Positions 9,488-19,139 of a stretch of 64,000 nt of DNA are shown here, one piece after another. The notes beneath the pieces are model-generated. The model was not told the origin of the DNA. It saw only the letters and a program-made list of their open reading frames with translations, and did no database searches. Numbering within the stretch: position 1 is the first letter of the stretch; every line of letters starts with the position of its first letter. The position numbers and the translations under genes were made by a program. Origin of the DNA: Streptomyces aureocirculatus (GTDB taxonomy: Bacteria > Actinomycetota > Actinomycetes > Streptomycetales > Streptomycetaceae); the NCBI RefSeq assembly GCF_000720475.1, contig NZ_JOAP01000022.1:1-64000 (forward strand). Direction: 5' to 3'.

Positions 9488-11740
9488 TTACAGGCCGAGT
9501 TCGGCCAGGGCTGCTTGCCTCTGCGGACTGAGGCCGGAGCGGCGGCGGCGCAGGTTGCTCAACCACTGGCCCAGGCGCACGGGGTCGCCTTCGATCTTCT
9601 CGATATGCCGTTGCGGGACGTCGAGATGGCCTTCGCGTGCGCGGAAGGCGCGTGCGGCGGCCAGCCCGCGCTGGAAGGCACGCTCGCGCGCCGGCAGGCG
9701 GCTCTCCGCCACCGGGGAGGTGGATGTGTCGGGCAGTTCGACCAGCCCCAACTCCGCGAGCAGGGACCTCTGCTCAGGGTGCAGACGATCGGAACGGGCG
9801 CGCTGTGACTCAAGCCAGCGCTCTGCCTCGGCGGCAGTCTTGTTGGCTGTCCGGCTCTGGCGGGCGGCGTGGTAGGCCCGTTGCCAGGTGATCGGCCAGG
9901 GCGGGTTCCACCACCGGTCCAGGGCGGTGAGGGCGGTGGCGCGCTGCTCGGTGAGGGTCTCGGTGCGCTTGCGCTGGGTGGCCAGCCAGCGGCCGAGGGG
10001 GAAGCCGTCGTGGATCTCGTCGACGGGTGCGGCGAGGTGGCCGTGGCGGGCGGCGTACGCGGCGGCGTGGGCCAGTGCCCGGTCGAAGGCCTGCTGGCGA
10101 GGGTCCCAGATGATGCCGAGGCGTTCGAGGGCCTGTACGCGTACGGCGTCGAGCGTGCCTTTGGTGTGCAGGTGGCGTTGCCAGGTCAGCCAGCGTCCCA
10201 GGGGATAGCCAGTGGGGTCCTCGTAGTTCTGGAGGACGTCGAGGTGGTGGTGGGTGTGGCGGAAGCGGCGGGCCGCGGCGAGGCCGCGGCGCCACTCGGC
10301 GCTCTTGGGTGCCAGGACGCGCAGAGACAGGGCGAGGGCGATCTCGTCGGCCTGGGTGGGACGGTCGAAACGCAGCCAGGCTTCGGGGTCCTCGGGGGGC
10401 ATGGTGGGGCGGTGGGTGCGCGGGTCGGACAGACGGGCGTCGAGGCGGTCGTCGTGGGAGCGCAGTGCCTGGATGGTGCGCCACAGCGGGGTGTAGGCGT
10501 CGGCGCCGAGGAGGTCGTCGGGGTCTTCGTCGGGGGTGAGGTAGACGGGGACGACGAGGGTGGCTTTCTTGCCGGCGCCGGGGTGCTGGCGCAGGGCGCG
10601 GCCGACGGCCTGGACGGTGTCGACGGGGCTGTTCTTGGGGTCGACGAAGACCACCGCGTCGATGTCGGGCACGTCGATGCCCTCCCCCAGCACGCGGGCG
10701 TTGGACAGGACGGCCGGTGTGTCGGGGCTGGTGTGTGAGGTGAATTCGAGCAGGAGGCGGCGGCGGATCTGCGGGGTGTGGCTGCCGCTGACCCAGTCCG
10801 CCCACAGCCCCTGGGGGCGCAGGTGTTCGGGAAGTGCGGCGGCTGTCTCCGTCAGGGTGGTGGCGAAGGCGCGGGCGTCGGCGACACGGTGGTGGAAGGT
10901 CAGGATGCGGCGCAGCTTGTGGTCGTGGATGGCGCGCAGGGCTGCGACTTGGCGGCCGGCCAGGTGCAGTCCGTCGACACCCGCGCCGGCTCCGGTGGCG
11001 AGCCAGTCGCGCAGGTCCGCGTCGGTGACGACGGGGACGAGGATCTGGTAGTCGGCGAGCAGTCCGAGATCGATGGCGTCGGAGAGGTTGAGGTGGTACG
11101 CGACGGGGCCGAAGAGGGTTTCGTCGTCCATCGAGGCCACTGCCTCGGTGGCGTCGTCCTGGCTGTCGTCGGGGTCCCAGATGCGGGGGGTGGCGGTCAG
11201 GTAGAGGCGGCGGGCGGCGGGGACCTGGTCGTCGTGGTGGACGGCCGCCCAGGCCTTGCCGAGACGGCCGGCCGTGCGGTGGGCCTCGTCGACGACCACC
11301 AGTTCCCAGGAAGTCAGGTGGTGGTCGCGGTGAGCGGCGATGACGGCGGGCAGCGAGGCGTAAGTGGCGTAGACGGTGACTGGGCCGGGACTGGACTGCC
11401 CGACCAAGGCGGCCAGTTCGGCGGGGTCGGTGGTGAGGGGGATGTCGACGCCGAGCGACTCGTGGTCGAGGGCCTGACGGGCCGAGCACACCGCCACGGC
11501 GGTCCCCTTGCGGCCGGCCAGACGCCAGGAACGGATCGTCTGCGACAACAGGTCCAGTGTCGGCAGCAGCACCAGCACACGGCCACGGGGGGCGATGCGG
11601 GCGATGGTACGGGCGGCGATGAGGGTCTTGCCGGTGCCGCAGGCCGCGATCACGCTTGCGCGGGCGTGATCGCGGAGCGTGGCGGTCGCGGCGGCGACGG
11701 CTTCCTTCTGGTGGGGCCGCAGCTCGATTTCGGAAGCCAT
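9488..11740 (-). CDS. DEAD/DEAH helicase with C-terminal helicase-associated repeats
   Basis: A superfamily 2 helicase of about 750 residues. The ATG at 11740 begins MASEIELRPHQKEAV; GTG/ATG codons further upstream are in frame but look less natural. Walker A (CGTGKT) is near residue 33, VVVDEAHR near 150, YLTATPR near 185, and the conserved VQAVGRALRQHPG in the second lobe. From about residue 480 there are four helicase-associated (HA) repeats with patterns such as HLDVLQ..PLGRWL..QR and LDRWWNPPWPITWQRAYH. HA-repeat helicases are common near Streptomyces chromosome and plasmid ends. The repeats are probably DNA-binding; closely similar ones occur in the transposon protein at 37264-39759. 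The reading frame is intact. Confidence 0.88.
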   Translation of the reverse strand: MASEIELRPHQKEAVAAATATLRDHARASVIAACGTGKTLIAARTIARIAPRGRVLVLLPTLDLLSQTIRSWRLAGRKGTAVAVCSARQALDHESLGVDIPLTTDPAELAALVGQSSPGPVTVYATYASLPAVIAAHRDHHLTSWELVVVDEAHRTAGRLGKAWAAVHHDDQVPAARRLYLTATPRIWDPDDSQDDATEAVASMDDETLFGPVAYHLNLSDAIDLGLLADYQILVPVVTDADLRDWLATGAGAGVDGLHLAGRQVAALRAIHDHKLRRILTFHHRVADARAFATTLTETAAALPEHLRPQGLWADWVSGSHTPQIRRRLLLEFTSHTSPDTPAVLSNARVLGEGIDVPDIDAVVFVDPKNSPVDTVQAVGRALRQHPGAGKKATLVVPVYLTPDEDPDDLLGADAYTPLWRTIQALRSHDDRLDARLSDPRTHRPTMPPEDPEAWLRFDRPTQADEIALALSLRVLAPKSAEWRRGLAAARRFRHTHHHLDVLQNYEDPTGYPLGRWLTWQRHLHTKGTLDAVRVQALERLGIIWDPRQQAFDRALAHAAAYAARHGHLAAPVDEIHDGFPLGRWLATQRKRTETLTEQRATALTALDRWWNPPWPITWQRAYHAARQSRTANKTAAEAERWLESQRARSDRLHPEQRSLLAELGLVELPDTSTSPVAESRLPARERAFQRGLAAARAFRAREGHLDVPQRHIEKIEGDPVRLGQWLSNLRRRRSGLSPQRQAALAELGL

Positions 11741-11811
11741 GAAGGTGTGCTGCTCCGTGGGGGTCGGCTGGACATTGGGGGGCAATGCGCCCCGCCCTGT
11801 CAGGGTGCAGG

Positions 11812-14800
11812 CTATTCGGCTGCTTCGGTCAGGTGGGCGAGGGTGGATCCGGCGGGGCTTTTACGGACATGCAGGCGGTGGGTGATGCGGCGGCGCAGTT
11901 CGGGGACGTGGCTGATGACGCCGACGGTGCGGTCGTGGGCACGCAGGGAGTCCAGGACGTCGAGGACCTTGTGGAGGGTGTCTTCGTCGAGAGTGCCGAA
12001 GCCTTCATCGATGAAGAGAGTGTCCAGGGGGTTGCCGCCGGCTTCGTGGGTGACGACGTCGGCCAGGCCGAGGGCGAGGGACAGGGAGGCGAAGAAGGAT
12101 TCGCCGCCGGAGAGGGTGTCGGTCTTGCGGGGACGGCCGGTCCAGGAGTCGGTGATCTCCAGGCCGAGGCCGGAGCGGGCGCCGTGGGCGGCTTGGTGGT
12201 CGGAGTGGCGCAGGGTGTAGCGGCCTTCGGACATGATGTGCAGGCGGGTGTTGGCGGCGGTGACGACTTCTTCAAGCCGAGCTGCCAGGACGTAGGCCTC
12301 CAGTTGCATGCGGACCCGGGTGCCCGGTGCGTTGCCGGTGGCCAGGTCGGCGAGGTGGCGGGCGGTGTTGTGGGCCAGTTCGAGTATCTTCAGGCGTTCG
12401 ACGGCTGTGCCCAGGGTGGTGGCGAGTTCGGTGAGTTCGCTGGTGCGGGTGCGGGCAGTGGTGGCGGTGGTTACGGCCTGGGCGTGCTGATCGTCTGCGG
12501 CGGCGCGCCGGGAGGCTGCTGCCACGACGTCGGCGGGCGGCTGAGCGGCTGCATGTTGGAGGGCGGGATCGTCGAGGACGGCTTGATGGGTGGCGCGTGC
12601 TTCACGCCACTGGTTGATCTCTTCTTCCAGAGCGTTGAGGTCCTGTTCGCTGAACAGGGCCTCTTCGGCGGCGGCAAGCGTGTTGAAGTCCTGGGAGGTG
12701 GCGGCGTCGGTGGCCTCACTGGTGCGGGTGTGCAGGGCCTGGGTGAGGTTGGCGGCGGTACGTGATGCCTCGGCTGCCTGCTCAAGGTGCTCGGCTGTGC
12801 GGGTGAGGTCGTCGATACGGGCTGCCAGGGTGGGGGCGGTGCCGCGGGCGGTGTCGAGTTTCCGGGTGAGCTCGGCCTGTTGCCGGGAGAGGGTTTCGTA
12901 GGTGGCATTGCGGGCGGACAGGCCGGCGGTGGCAGTACTGTCCTGCTGGGTCATGGCCGTGTGTTCACGGTCCAGCTTGAGGAGTTCTTCTTCGACGATC
13001 CCGCGGCCGGCGGCACGCTGAAGGGCGTCGGCGAGTTGCTGGGTAAGTTGGTGGTGTTCAGCCTTGAGAGTGGCCAGCGGGGTGTCACCGGCTTCGCCGG
13101 TGGCGCCTGCGGCGTTCTCGCGCAGCTTCTGCAGCTCAGCGGTGACTGCGTCGCGATGGTGCTGGGCTTGCTGGTGGGTTTCCTCCGCAGCCTGCTCGGC
13201 TTCGCGGGTGGGGTGTCCGTCGGGAGCCTGGGCGGGGGCCGGGTGGGAGCATGAGCCGCAGACCGAACAGGGTGCGCCGTCGGTGAGGCCAGCAGCGAGT
13301 TCGGCGGCCATGCCCTCGGTGCGTCGGCGGCGAATGTCGATGTGGGCCTGGGCGGCCCGTTCGGCTTCCTTCTGCATGGTGGTCAGACGCTGTTCGGCGG
13401 TGGTGATCTGCGCGAGGTGGGCGTCGCGGCGTTCCGCGGCTGCCAGGCGGATGCCGAGGGCCTCCATCTGGGCCTGGTGGCCCCTGCTGTCCTCCTCTGC
13501 CTGGCGGGCGGTTTCCCGGCGTCCCTCCAGGGCAGCGCGCTGAGGGGCTTCCTGTTCAAGCCAGTCGTGGGCGGTGCGCTGCTGGTTGGTGAAGTCCTGC
13601 TGCTCGGCGTCGATGCGCTCGAGGTCAGCGATGAGCTGACGGAGGGTGTCTTCCTCGGGGAGAAGGATGTTCAGCACGGCGATGTCGTCGCGCAGGCTCT
13701 GCTCGGCTGTGGCGAGATCGGCGGCCTTGAGCGTGGCGTGTTCGGGGAGCAGTCGGGTGCGGGCGTCGCGTTCGGTGTCCTGGGCGCGAGTGTGGTCGGT
13801 GCGGGCGGTGGTGACGGCGTGCAGCAGGGGGGCCAGTTGCTGTGCGCGGCGGGCCTGTTCACGGCGCCGGGCCAGCTCCTGGTGGTGGGGGGTTTGCTCG
13901 TTGAGCCGGCCCATGTGCTCGCGGGCGGCGGCGTGAGCGGTCTGCCGTTGGTGCAGTTCGCTGGTGTCGTTCTCCAGTTTTTGGTGGGCGAGCTGGTTTT
14001 TTCTTGCTGCTTCGGCGTCGTTGTCGGCTTGGAGGGCGTCGGCCTGGCTTGCCTGAGTGAAGTCGTGGGCCCAGGTCAGGGCGGGGCCGGTCAGCGTGTG
14101 GGGATCGTCGGAGGTGGGTGCGTTGTGCTGGGATGCCAGGTGGGGGCCTGTGGCCTGGTGGATGCGGGAGGCAAGGTGGAGAACCTCGTCGCGGGCGGTG
14201 TCGCGGTTCTTCTGGACGGTGCGGCTGTGGTCGTTCAGCCAGCGTTCGATGAAGGCGTACCGGTCGGTGCGGAAGAGCTTGCCGAGGAGTTCGCGGCGCT
14301 GGGCTGCGGCGGCGTAGAGGAACTTGGTGAACTCGTTCTGGGGCAGGAGGACCACCTGGAAGAACTGGGTCCGGCTCATGCCGAGCAGTTCTTTGATCTC
14401 CTTGCCGGCTTCCTGGTGAGACTTGCTGGAGGGTTCCCAGCGGCCCTGGCCGAGGGAGTCGGTCGTCCACCGGCTGAGGCGGGTCTCGGCCTTCTGGAGG
14501 GTGTCGGGTCCGTGCCGCTCCGCTTGGGGCGCGTCTGCTGGGGAATGCGGTCGATGAGCAGCCGTCGGCCGGCGACGGTGACGTCGAGGGTGACCTGGGT
14601 GAGCAGGTTGTCCGGGGTGTGGTGGCTGCGCAGCATCAGCTCGCGGTCGACGGGGGGTTCGCCGTACAGGGCGAAGCAGATGGCGGTGAACAGGGTGCTC
14701 TTGCCGGCGCCGGTGTCACCGTGCAGGAGGAAAAGACCGTCGGCGGTCAGGGCGTCGAAGTCGACGATGTGGATGCCGGCGAAAGGACCGAATGCCTGCA

Positions 14801-14822
14801 GGGTGAGCTGGTGCAGACGCAT
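11812..14822 (-). pseudogene. sbcC: SbcC exonuclease subunit, one frameshift
   Basis: SbcC is the SMC/Rad50-like ATPase of the SbcCD complex, which opens DNA hairpins and degrades double-strand ends. The ATG at 14822 gives MRLHQLTLQAFGPF and Walker A GDTGAGKST. Near 14505 one base appears missing; the protein continues with LLGMSRTQFFQVVLLPQ, long coiled-coil arms, a zinc-hook-like CSVCGSC near 13260, the signature DTLSGGESFFASLSLALGLA and Walker B LFIDEGFGTLDED. The ATG overlaps the sbcD stop by one base, so the genes are coupled. Apart from the single shift everything is present, so this is probably a working gene with a sequence error or a very recent lesion. Confidence 0.85.
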
Positions 14823-16021
14823 CAGACGGTTTCCTTCTGCAGTTCGTTCACGCGGGCGGCGTCGACGGCCTTTTGCAGCAGGGCGTGTTCGTCGGAGGTG
14901 GGTGCGGTGCCGCGCAGGTCTGCGATGAAGTCGCAGGCGATGTCGAGTTCGCTGCGGCCCTGGAGGCGCTCAGTGTAGGTGGGGGTGTCGGTGGCCTGGG
15001 CGGGGGTGAAGGGACGCTGGTGCTTGAGGCTGAGGGTGTGGGGGAAGCGGCGACGCAGGCGGGCCATGGCTTCGAACGGCAGGGCGGTGTCGGTGAGTGT
15101 GACCTCGAGCCAGGCGTCTTTGAGGGGTTCGTGGGCGGGGTCGGTGAGGAGGTCGTCGATGAGGCCTTCGATGCGTTCCAGGCGGTGGGGCTTCGGGCAG
15201 GGCAGCCGCTTGAGAGCGGGGGCGGCGCCAGGGGCGGTGAGGTCGACGACGGTGAGGGACTTGGTGTGGGTGGCCTCGGAGAAGGAGTAGGCGAGCGGGG
15301 AACCGCTGTAGTGGACTCGGGCGGTGACCTTCTGAGGGCCGTGGAGGTGGCCGAGGGCGACGTAGTCGATGCCGTCGAAAGCGTCCGCGCCGACGTGCGC
15401 GACCCCGCCGACGCTGAGGTCGCGTTCGCTGTCGGACTCCTCCATGTTCTGGTCCTTGTTCTGGCCGGTGCCGGGGGTGACGAAGGCATGGGCGATGACT
15501 ACGCAACGGGTACCGGCCGGCTGTCGGCTGGCGAGGTCGGCGTGGACCCTGTTCAGAGCAGCAGTGAGCACCGCGTGGTGGGAGGCCGCTTCCGCCTCCA
15601 GCTGGGTGCGGACCATCTACGGCTCGAGGTAGGGGATGCCATACACGGCGACCGGTCCGTTGGCGTCTTCGAGGAGAACGGGGACGTCGCAGGTGGCCGG
15701 GTCGGTACGCAGATGGATCCCGGCACGGGCGAAGAGGCCGGATCCGAGGCCGAGGCGGTGCGCGGAGTCGTGGTTTCCGCTGATCATGATGATCGGCACG
15801 TCGAGGTCGGCGAGCTGGTGCAGGGCGCGGTTGAACAGGCGCACGGCGTCCAGGCTCGGGATGGCCCTGTCGTAGATGTCGCCTGCCACGAGGATCGCGT
15901 CGACGTCCTCACTGCGGGCGGTGTCGACCAGGTGGTCGAAGAAGGCTTCCTGGGCGGGGATCAAGTCTTCAGTGTGGAACCGGCGGCCCAGGTGCCAGTC
16001 CGAAGTGTGCAGAAACCGCAT
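14822..16021 (-). pseudogene. sbcD: SbcD nuclease subunit with in-frame TAG
   Basis: SbcD is the Mre11-like Mn-dependent nuclease of SbcCD. The ATG at 16021 (MRFLHTSDWHLG) fits the family; a GTG lies 6 bases upstream. Metallophosphoesterase motifs are visible: DWHLG, VAGDIYDRA, ISGNHDSAHR, and further on VVIAHAF and YVALGHLHGPQ. The reading frame is interrupted at 15617-15619 by TAG between YLEP and MVRTQLEAEA, where homologues simply continue; the remaining 264 codons stay in the same frame. Readthrough, a substitution error or a true nonsense mutation are all possible. It is followed immediately by sbcC. SbcCD is relevant here because the window begins with many hairpin-forming repeats. Confidence 0.85.
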
Positions 16022-16564
16022 GAGCACAGACGGTAACCACAGGGAGAGCAGTTACGGGCGGTTTTACTGATAAACGGCCGTCACAACGGAAGCCGGGACG
16101 CGACGTGCCACGTGGGGTTTTCAGCATTTTTGTCCCGACAGGCGAAGTCTCGTGCCAGGGAAGCACGTTCGTGTCTGAGTGATGCCATGTAATGGGCAGA
16201 CTGCAAGTACAAGGCGTGTAAGATGTCCGCGCGGTGCCCCGTGCCAGCCGACCAGCGAGGCCATCGACTGCGCCACGGCGGGAGCCGAGGTGGCAGACAA
16301 CCGGCCTTCGACCGCGAGACTACAAACAGCGCAACAAGTGCACCCGAACGCCACAGCCTCACCCGCGACGACCTGCACAATCTCCCCGAGCTGGCATGCG
16401 AACCCACCTGGGCCGGCCGGGCCACAGCGCCCGGCCGGAAAACCCAGCCCGTCGTCGCCGGCCTCACCGGCTCCCGCACGACCAGCAGCCAAGGCCGAGC
16501 AGCAGGCCCTCGCAAGAGCCCCTGCCGGATGGACCGCCAGGCTGGTGGAGGAAACAGCCGGTAG
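16022..16564. other. Intergenic stretch without a supported gene
   Basis: About 540 bases separate the sbcD start from the stop of the next minus-strand gene. Several overlapping open frames exist on both strands, but none has a ribosome-binding site, a recognisable motif or sensible residue composition. The part next to 16021 must contain the promoter for sbcDC. I see no strong inverted repeat. Confidence 0.5.
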
Positions 16565-17275
16565 TCACTGCGGGGTGCTTTGGATGCCGATGACGTCGTA
16601 GAGGTGTTGACCGTGGGCCCATTTCTTCAGCTCCGGCCGGCCCACGAGGATGAGCTGATGGTACTGGGCGAAGTCGACGGCGGGTTGGGTGAAGCCGTTG
16701 AGTGCGATCATGATCGGAATGTCGGCTCCATGGTGCGGGCGGGCCGTCCCGTTGAACTTCTGCACGTGTCCAGAGCCGACCGGGCTCTGGTACTGCTTGC
16801 ACTGCAGCACCAGGAGACGGTCCTCATCGTCGCGTGCGGTGACGTCGACACCGAGGTCCCCGGCGCCGCCGACCCGCAGCGGGCGGCGGAATCCGTCACG
16901 TGCCAAGAGGTCGGCGCACGCCTGCTCGAAGCCCGTGGCGGTCATCGCCGAGAGCTGCTTCATCTTGAAGGTCAGCACATCCGGCTCGGCCGCATCGTCG
17001 GACGGCTCGAACGCATCGTCCGGGGTTACATACGCGGGTGTCCCATGGGATGACAGGAGCGCTCCCAGCAGAAGGAGCATGGCCAGCCCACCGGTCACGA
17101 TGAATCCGGTCCACCAGGGGTGGTCGGCGATCACGCCCCACAGGTCGACGGTGATCCACTGGCTGACGTCTTCGGTGAGCCACTCCCACAGCATCTTGCC
17201 CACGGCCAGCGCCAGGACGACGTACAGCAGGAACTTCAGCGTCGGGTCCAAAGACCCGTCCTCGTCGAACACCAC
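16565..17275 (-). CDS. Membrane-anchored Mrr-type restriction endonuclease
   Basis: A GTG at 17275 (VVFDEDGSLDPTLKF) follows a G-rich stretch and is the best start; upstream extension is not protein-like. The N-terminus has two hydrophobic helices (LLYVVLALAVGKMLWEW and WWTGFIVTGGLAMLLLLGALL), then an acidic linker and an Mrr-type nuclease domain. The catalytic residues GVDVTARD and LVLQCKQY are intact. The C-terminus follows the same plan as its relatives at 8621-9325 and 17316-17993 (PIMIALNGFTQPAVDFA). It starts about 40 bases after the stop of the neighbouring nuclease and probably belongs to one operon with it. The target DNA is unknown. Confidence 0.8.
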   Translation of the reverse strand: MVFDEDGSLDPTLKFLLYVVLALAVGKMLWEWLTEDVSQWITVDLWGVIADHPWWTGFIVTGGLAMLLLLGALLSSHGTPAYVTPDDAFEPSDDAAEPDVLTFKMKQLSAMTATGFEQACADLLARDGFRRPLRVGGAGDLGVDVTARDDEDRLLVLQCKQYQSPVGSGHVQKFNGTARPHHGADIPIMIALNGFTQPAVDFAQYHQLILVGRPELKKWAHGQHLYDVIGIQSTPQ

Positions 17276-17315
17276 ACCCCCATACCGTGCCGGATGACGG
17301 ACAAGTAGCCGTTGG

Positions 17316-17993
17316 TCAGGCAGCTCGTTTGAACCGGCTGCTGCGAGAACGCGCGGGCAGATCGAGGAGCTCGTGCAGCGCGGCTCCGTCCTCGGCCCAG
17401 CGCCGCAGCCTTTCCCGGTCGACCCAGTGGACGGCATGCCGGTCCCCCCATGCCATGGCGTCGCGGGCGAAGGACCCGTTGGTGACGACGACCGCGTGGT
17501 CGGCTCGGTGAGCAGGCCCAGCCGTCCCCTTCACGGCGTACATCACCGACGATCCGACCTTCCCACCGACTCGCGTGTGCTTGGCCTGCACGACGATGCG
17601 GCCGCGCCCGGCATGGTCACCGATGACGTCGGCGGCTTGGTCTCCGCTTCCTCCCACCCTCCGTGCTGACCAGCCGTCACGGACCAGCAGGTCGCGTAGC
17701 GCGTGCTCGAAGTGCCGGTCGTCCATGGCGTCGAACTCGACGAGCGTGATGTGGAGGGCTGCCAGCCGTGCCCTGTCGCGAAGGCGAACCGCGGCGGTTT
17801 GCCTGATCCGCCACCCGGCGACGGCCCCCACCAGCAGGGCCAGGGCGAGAAGTCCCGGCCAGGCATGGGTGAGAACGTCGACAGCCGCAGTGGCCATCCG
17901 GGCAGCCATGACGAGTACGGCCAGCGCAATGACAGCCGCTGCGGCTGACTCGCCGGTCCCGTGAGGGCGCCTCAGGCGCCATCCTCCCCTCAT
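17316..17993 (-). CDS. Membrane-anchored Mrr-type restriction endonuclease
   Basis: The ATG at 17993 (MRGGWRLRRPHG) overlaps the stop of the upstream small gene as ATGA. The protein has two hydrophobic helices (AAAVIALAVLVMAARMATAAV and PGLLALALLVGAVAGW), then FDAMDDRHFEHALRDLLVRDG, which opens the Mrr-type nuclease fold, and the catalytic pattern GDQAADVIG..IVVQAKH. It is close in plan but not in sequence to the two other membrane nucleases of the window. The tight coupling to the 69-residue membrane protein suggests that the two act together in the membrane, for example as sensor and effector; that is inference. Confidence 0.8.
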   Translation of the reverse strand: MRGGWRLRRPHGTGESAAAAVIALAVLVMAARMATAAVDVLTHAWPGLLALALLVGAVAGWRIRQTAAVRLRDRARLAALHITLVEFDAMDDRHFEHALRDLLVRDGWSARRVGGSGDQAADVIGDHAGRGRIVVQAKHTRVGGKVGSSVMYAVKGTAGPAHRADHAVVVTNGSFARDAMAWGDRHAVHWVDRERLRRWAEDGAALHELLDLPARSRSSRFKRAA

Positions 17994-18199
17994 CGGTCGG
18001 CCGGTGCGCTGACGGCCGGGTTCGGATCCGCCGGCGTCGTGAGCGTGGCCGCCTCGAAGCCGAGCACCTGCCCCCACAGCCAGATGCCCGCCAACAGGCC
18101 GGCGATCATCCACCCGCTCATCCGCTTGGCGCTGTTGGGCTTCGGATTGCGGCGGATGTGCCCGCGAGCGTAGTGGAATCCGTCCGGTACCTTCGCCAT
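17990..18199 (-). CDS. Small single-pass membrane protein
   Basis: A 69-residue protein with a perfect GGAGGGG ribosome-binding site before the ATG at 18199. The N-terminal half is basic and polar (HIRRNPKPNSAKR); one hydrophobic helix follows (MIAGLLAGIWLWGQVLGF), then a Pro/Ala-rich tail. I do not recognise a family. The stop codon overlaps the start of the Mrr-type nuclease gene, so it is the first gene of a three-gene operon with two membrane-anchored nucleases. Confidence 0.65.
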   Translation of the reverse strand: MAKVPDGFHYARGHIRRNPKPNSAKRMSGWMIAGLLAGIWLWGQVLGFEAATLTTPADPNPAVSAPADR

Positions 18200-18539
18200 G
18201 CTTCCCCTCCTATCGGCGGCCGCCGGTAGCGGCCCGTCCCCAGGAATCGGTGTAGCAGCGGGCACTGACAGCACATGCCAGCACCGTGACCAGGCAGGAC
18301 ACCATCCAGACAAAGGCACCGGACGACCGGGCGCTTACAGATGCTGATTGGTCTCAGGTACCTGACCTCGCTATATGTGATTTCCCAGGATTCCGTCAGC
18401 CGACCGGCGCAGTCCCGGGCCCTGTCCCGTGGCACGCGCGCCGCAGGTATGGTCACCTGCGTAAACGGCCACGGTCGTGCCGGACGGCGGTTTGGTGGGA
18501 AATGGCGAAATGCAGCGGCGCACTCAATCGCCGTAACCA

Positions 18540-18997
18540 TGCGCCTCTACCGCTACGTGCCCACGATCCCGCGACGCCGGCGGCGCGGCCCCGCCGACGG
18601 CGACGACGGGGCGATGTTGCGGGCGTTCGTGGAAGCCGGCCGCGCCACCATGGGCCCACTCGACATCGGACAGTTCATGGCGACCTATCACCAGACCATG
18701 ATCCACCAACCAAGATCATTTCTGGTGCTGGAGAAGCGGCGGCGGCGCTGTCCCCTCCCCCGTGTCCTGTTCGTCCTGGACGGCCCCGGACTCGCCGGTG
18801 TCGAGAACCGGATCAGCGCCCTGCGCGCGGGAGCCGGGCTGCTGGCACCGTCTCGCTTCCTGCGCGACATCCCCGTCCTTGCTGCACCGCTGGCCGACCT
18901 GCTCCAGCACGGCCCGGCGCTTCATCCGCAACGTCCGTCGCGGATACCGCCGCGCTCGCCCTCGCTCTGGCCCGAGTGCTCGACGCCCGCGCCGTGA
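18540..18997 (+). pseudogene. Replication-relaxation family C-terminal remnant
   Basis: The frame contains FVEAGRATMGP and RVLFVLDGPGLAGVENRI..VLAAPLADLLQHGPA, which resemble the C-terminal part of replication-relaxation proteins found on actinobacterial plasmids and mobile elements. The N-terminal winged-helix region expected in that family is missing, and after LLQHGPA the residues lose sense until 18997. I take it as a truncated remnant. Family assignment rests on remembered motifs and is only moderately secure. Confidence 0.4.
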
Positions 18998-19139
18998 GCG
19001 TCCTCTGGAACACCTCCGCCCAGCGTGTCGAGTGCGACAACCGGCACGACCGGCGTGACCTGGTGCGACAGTCCCGGCTGGCGGCGCGCCGCGCACGGCA
19101 CCTACGGGCACCTCGACCGGGGCGTCCGTGAGCCGATGT

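Noticed and set aside
662..15619. TAG reassigned as a sense codon
   Set aside because: tnsC ends in TAG at a family-typical C-terminus, and only two in-frame TAGs were seen, so error or mutation is simpler.
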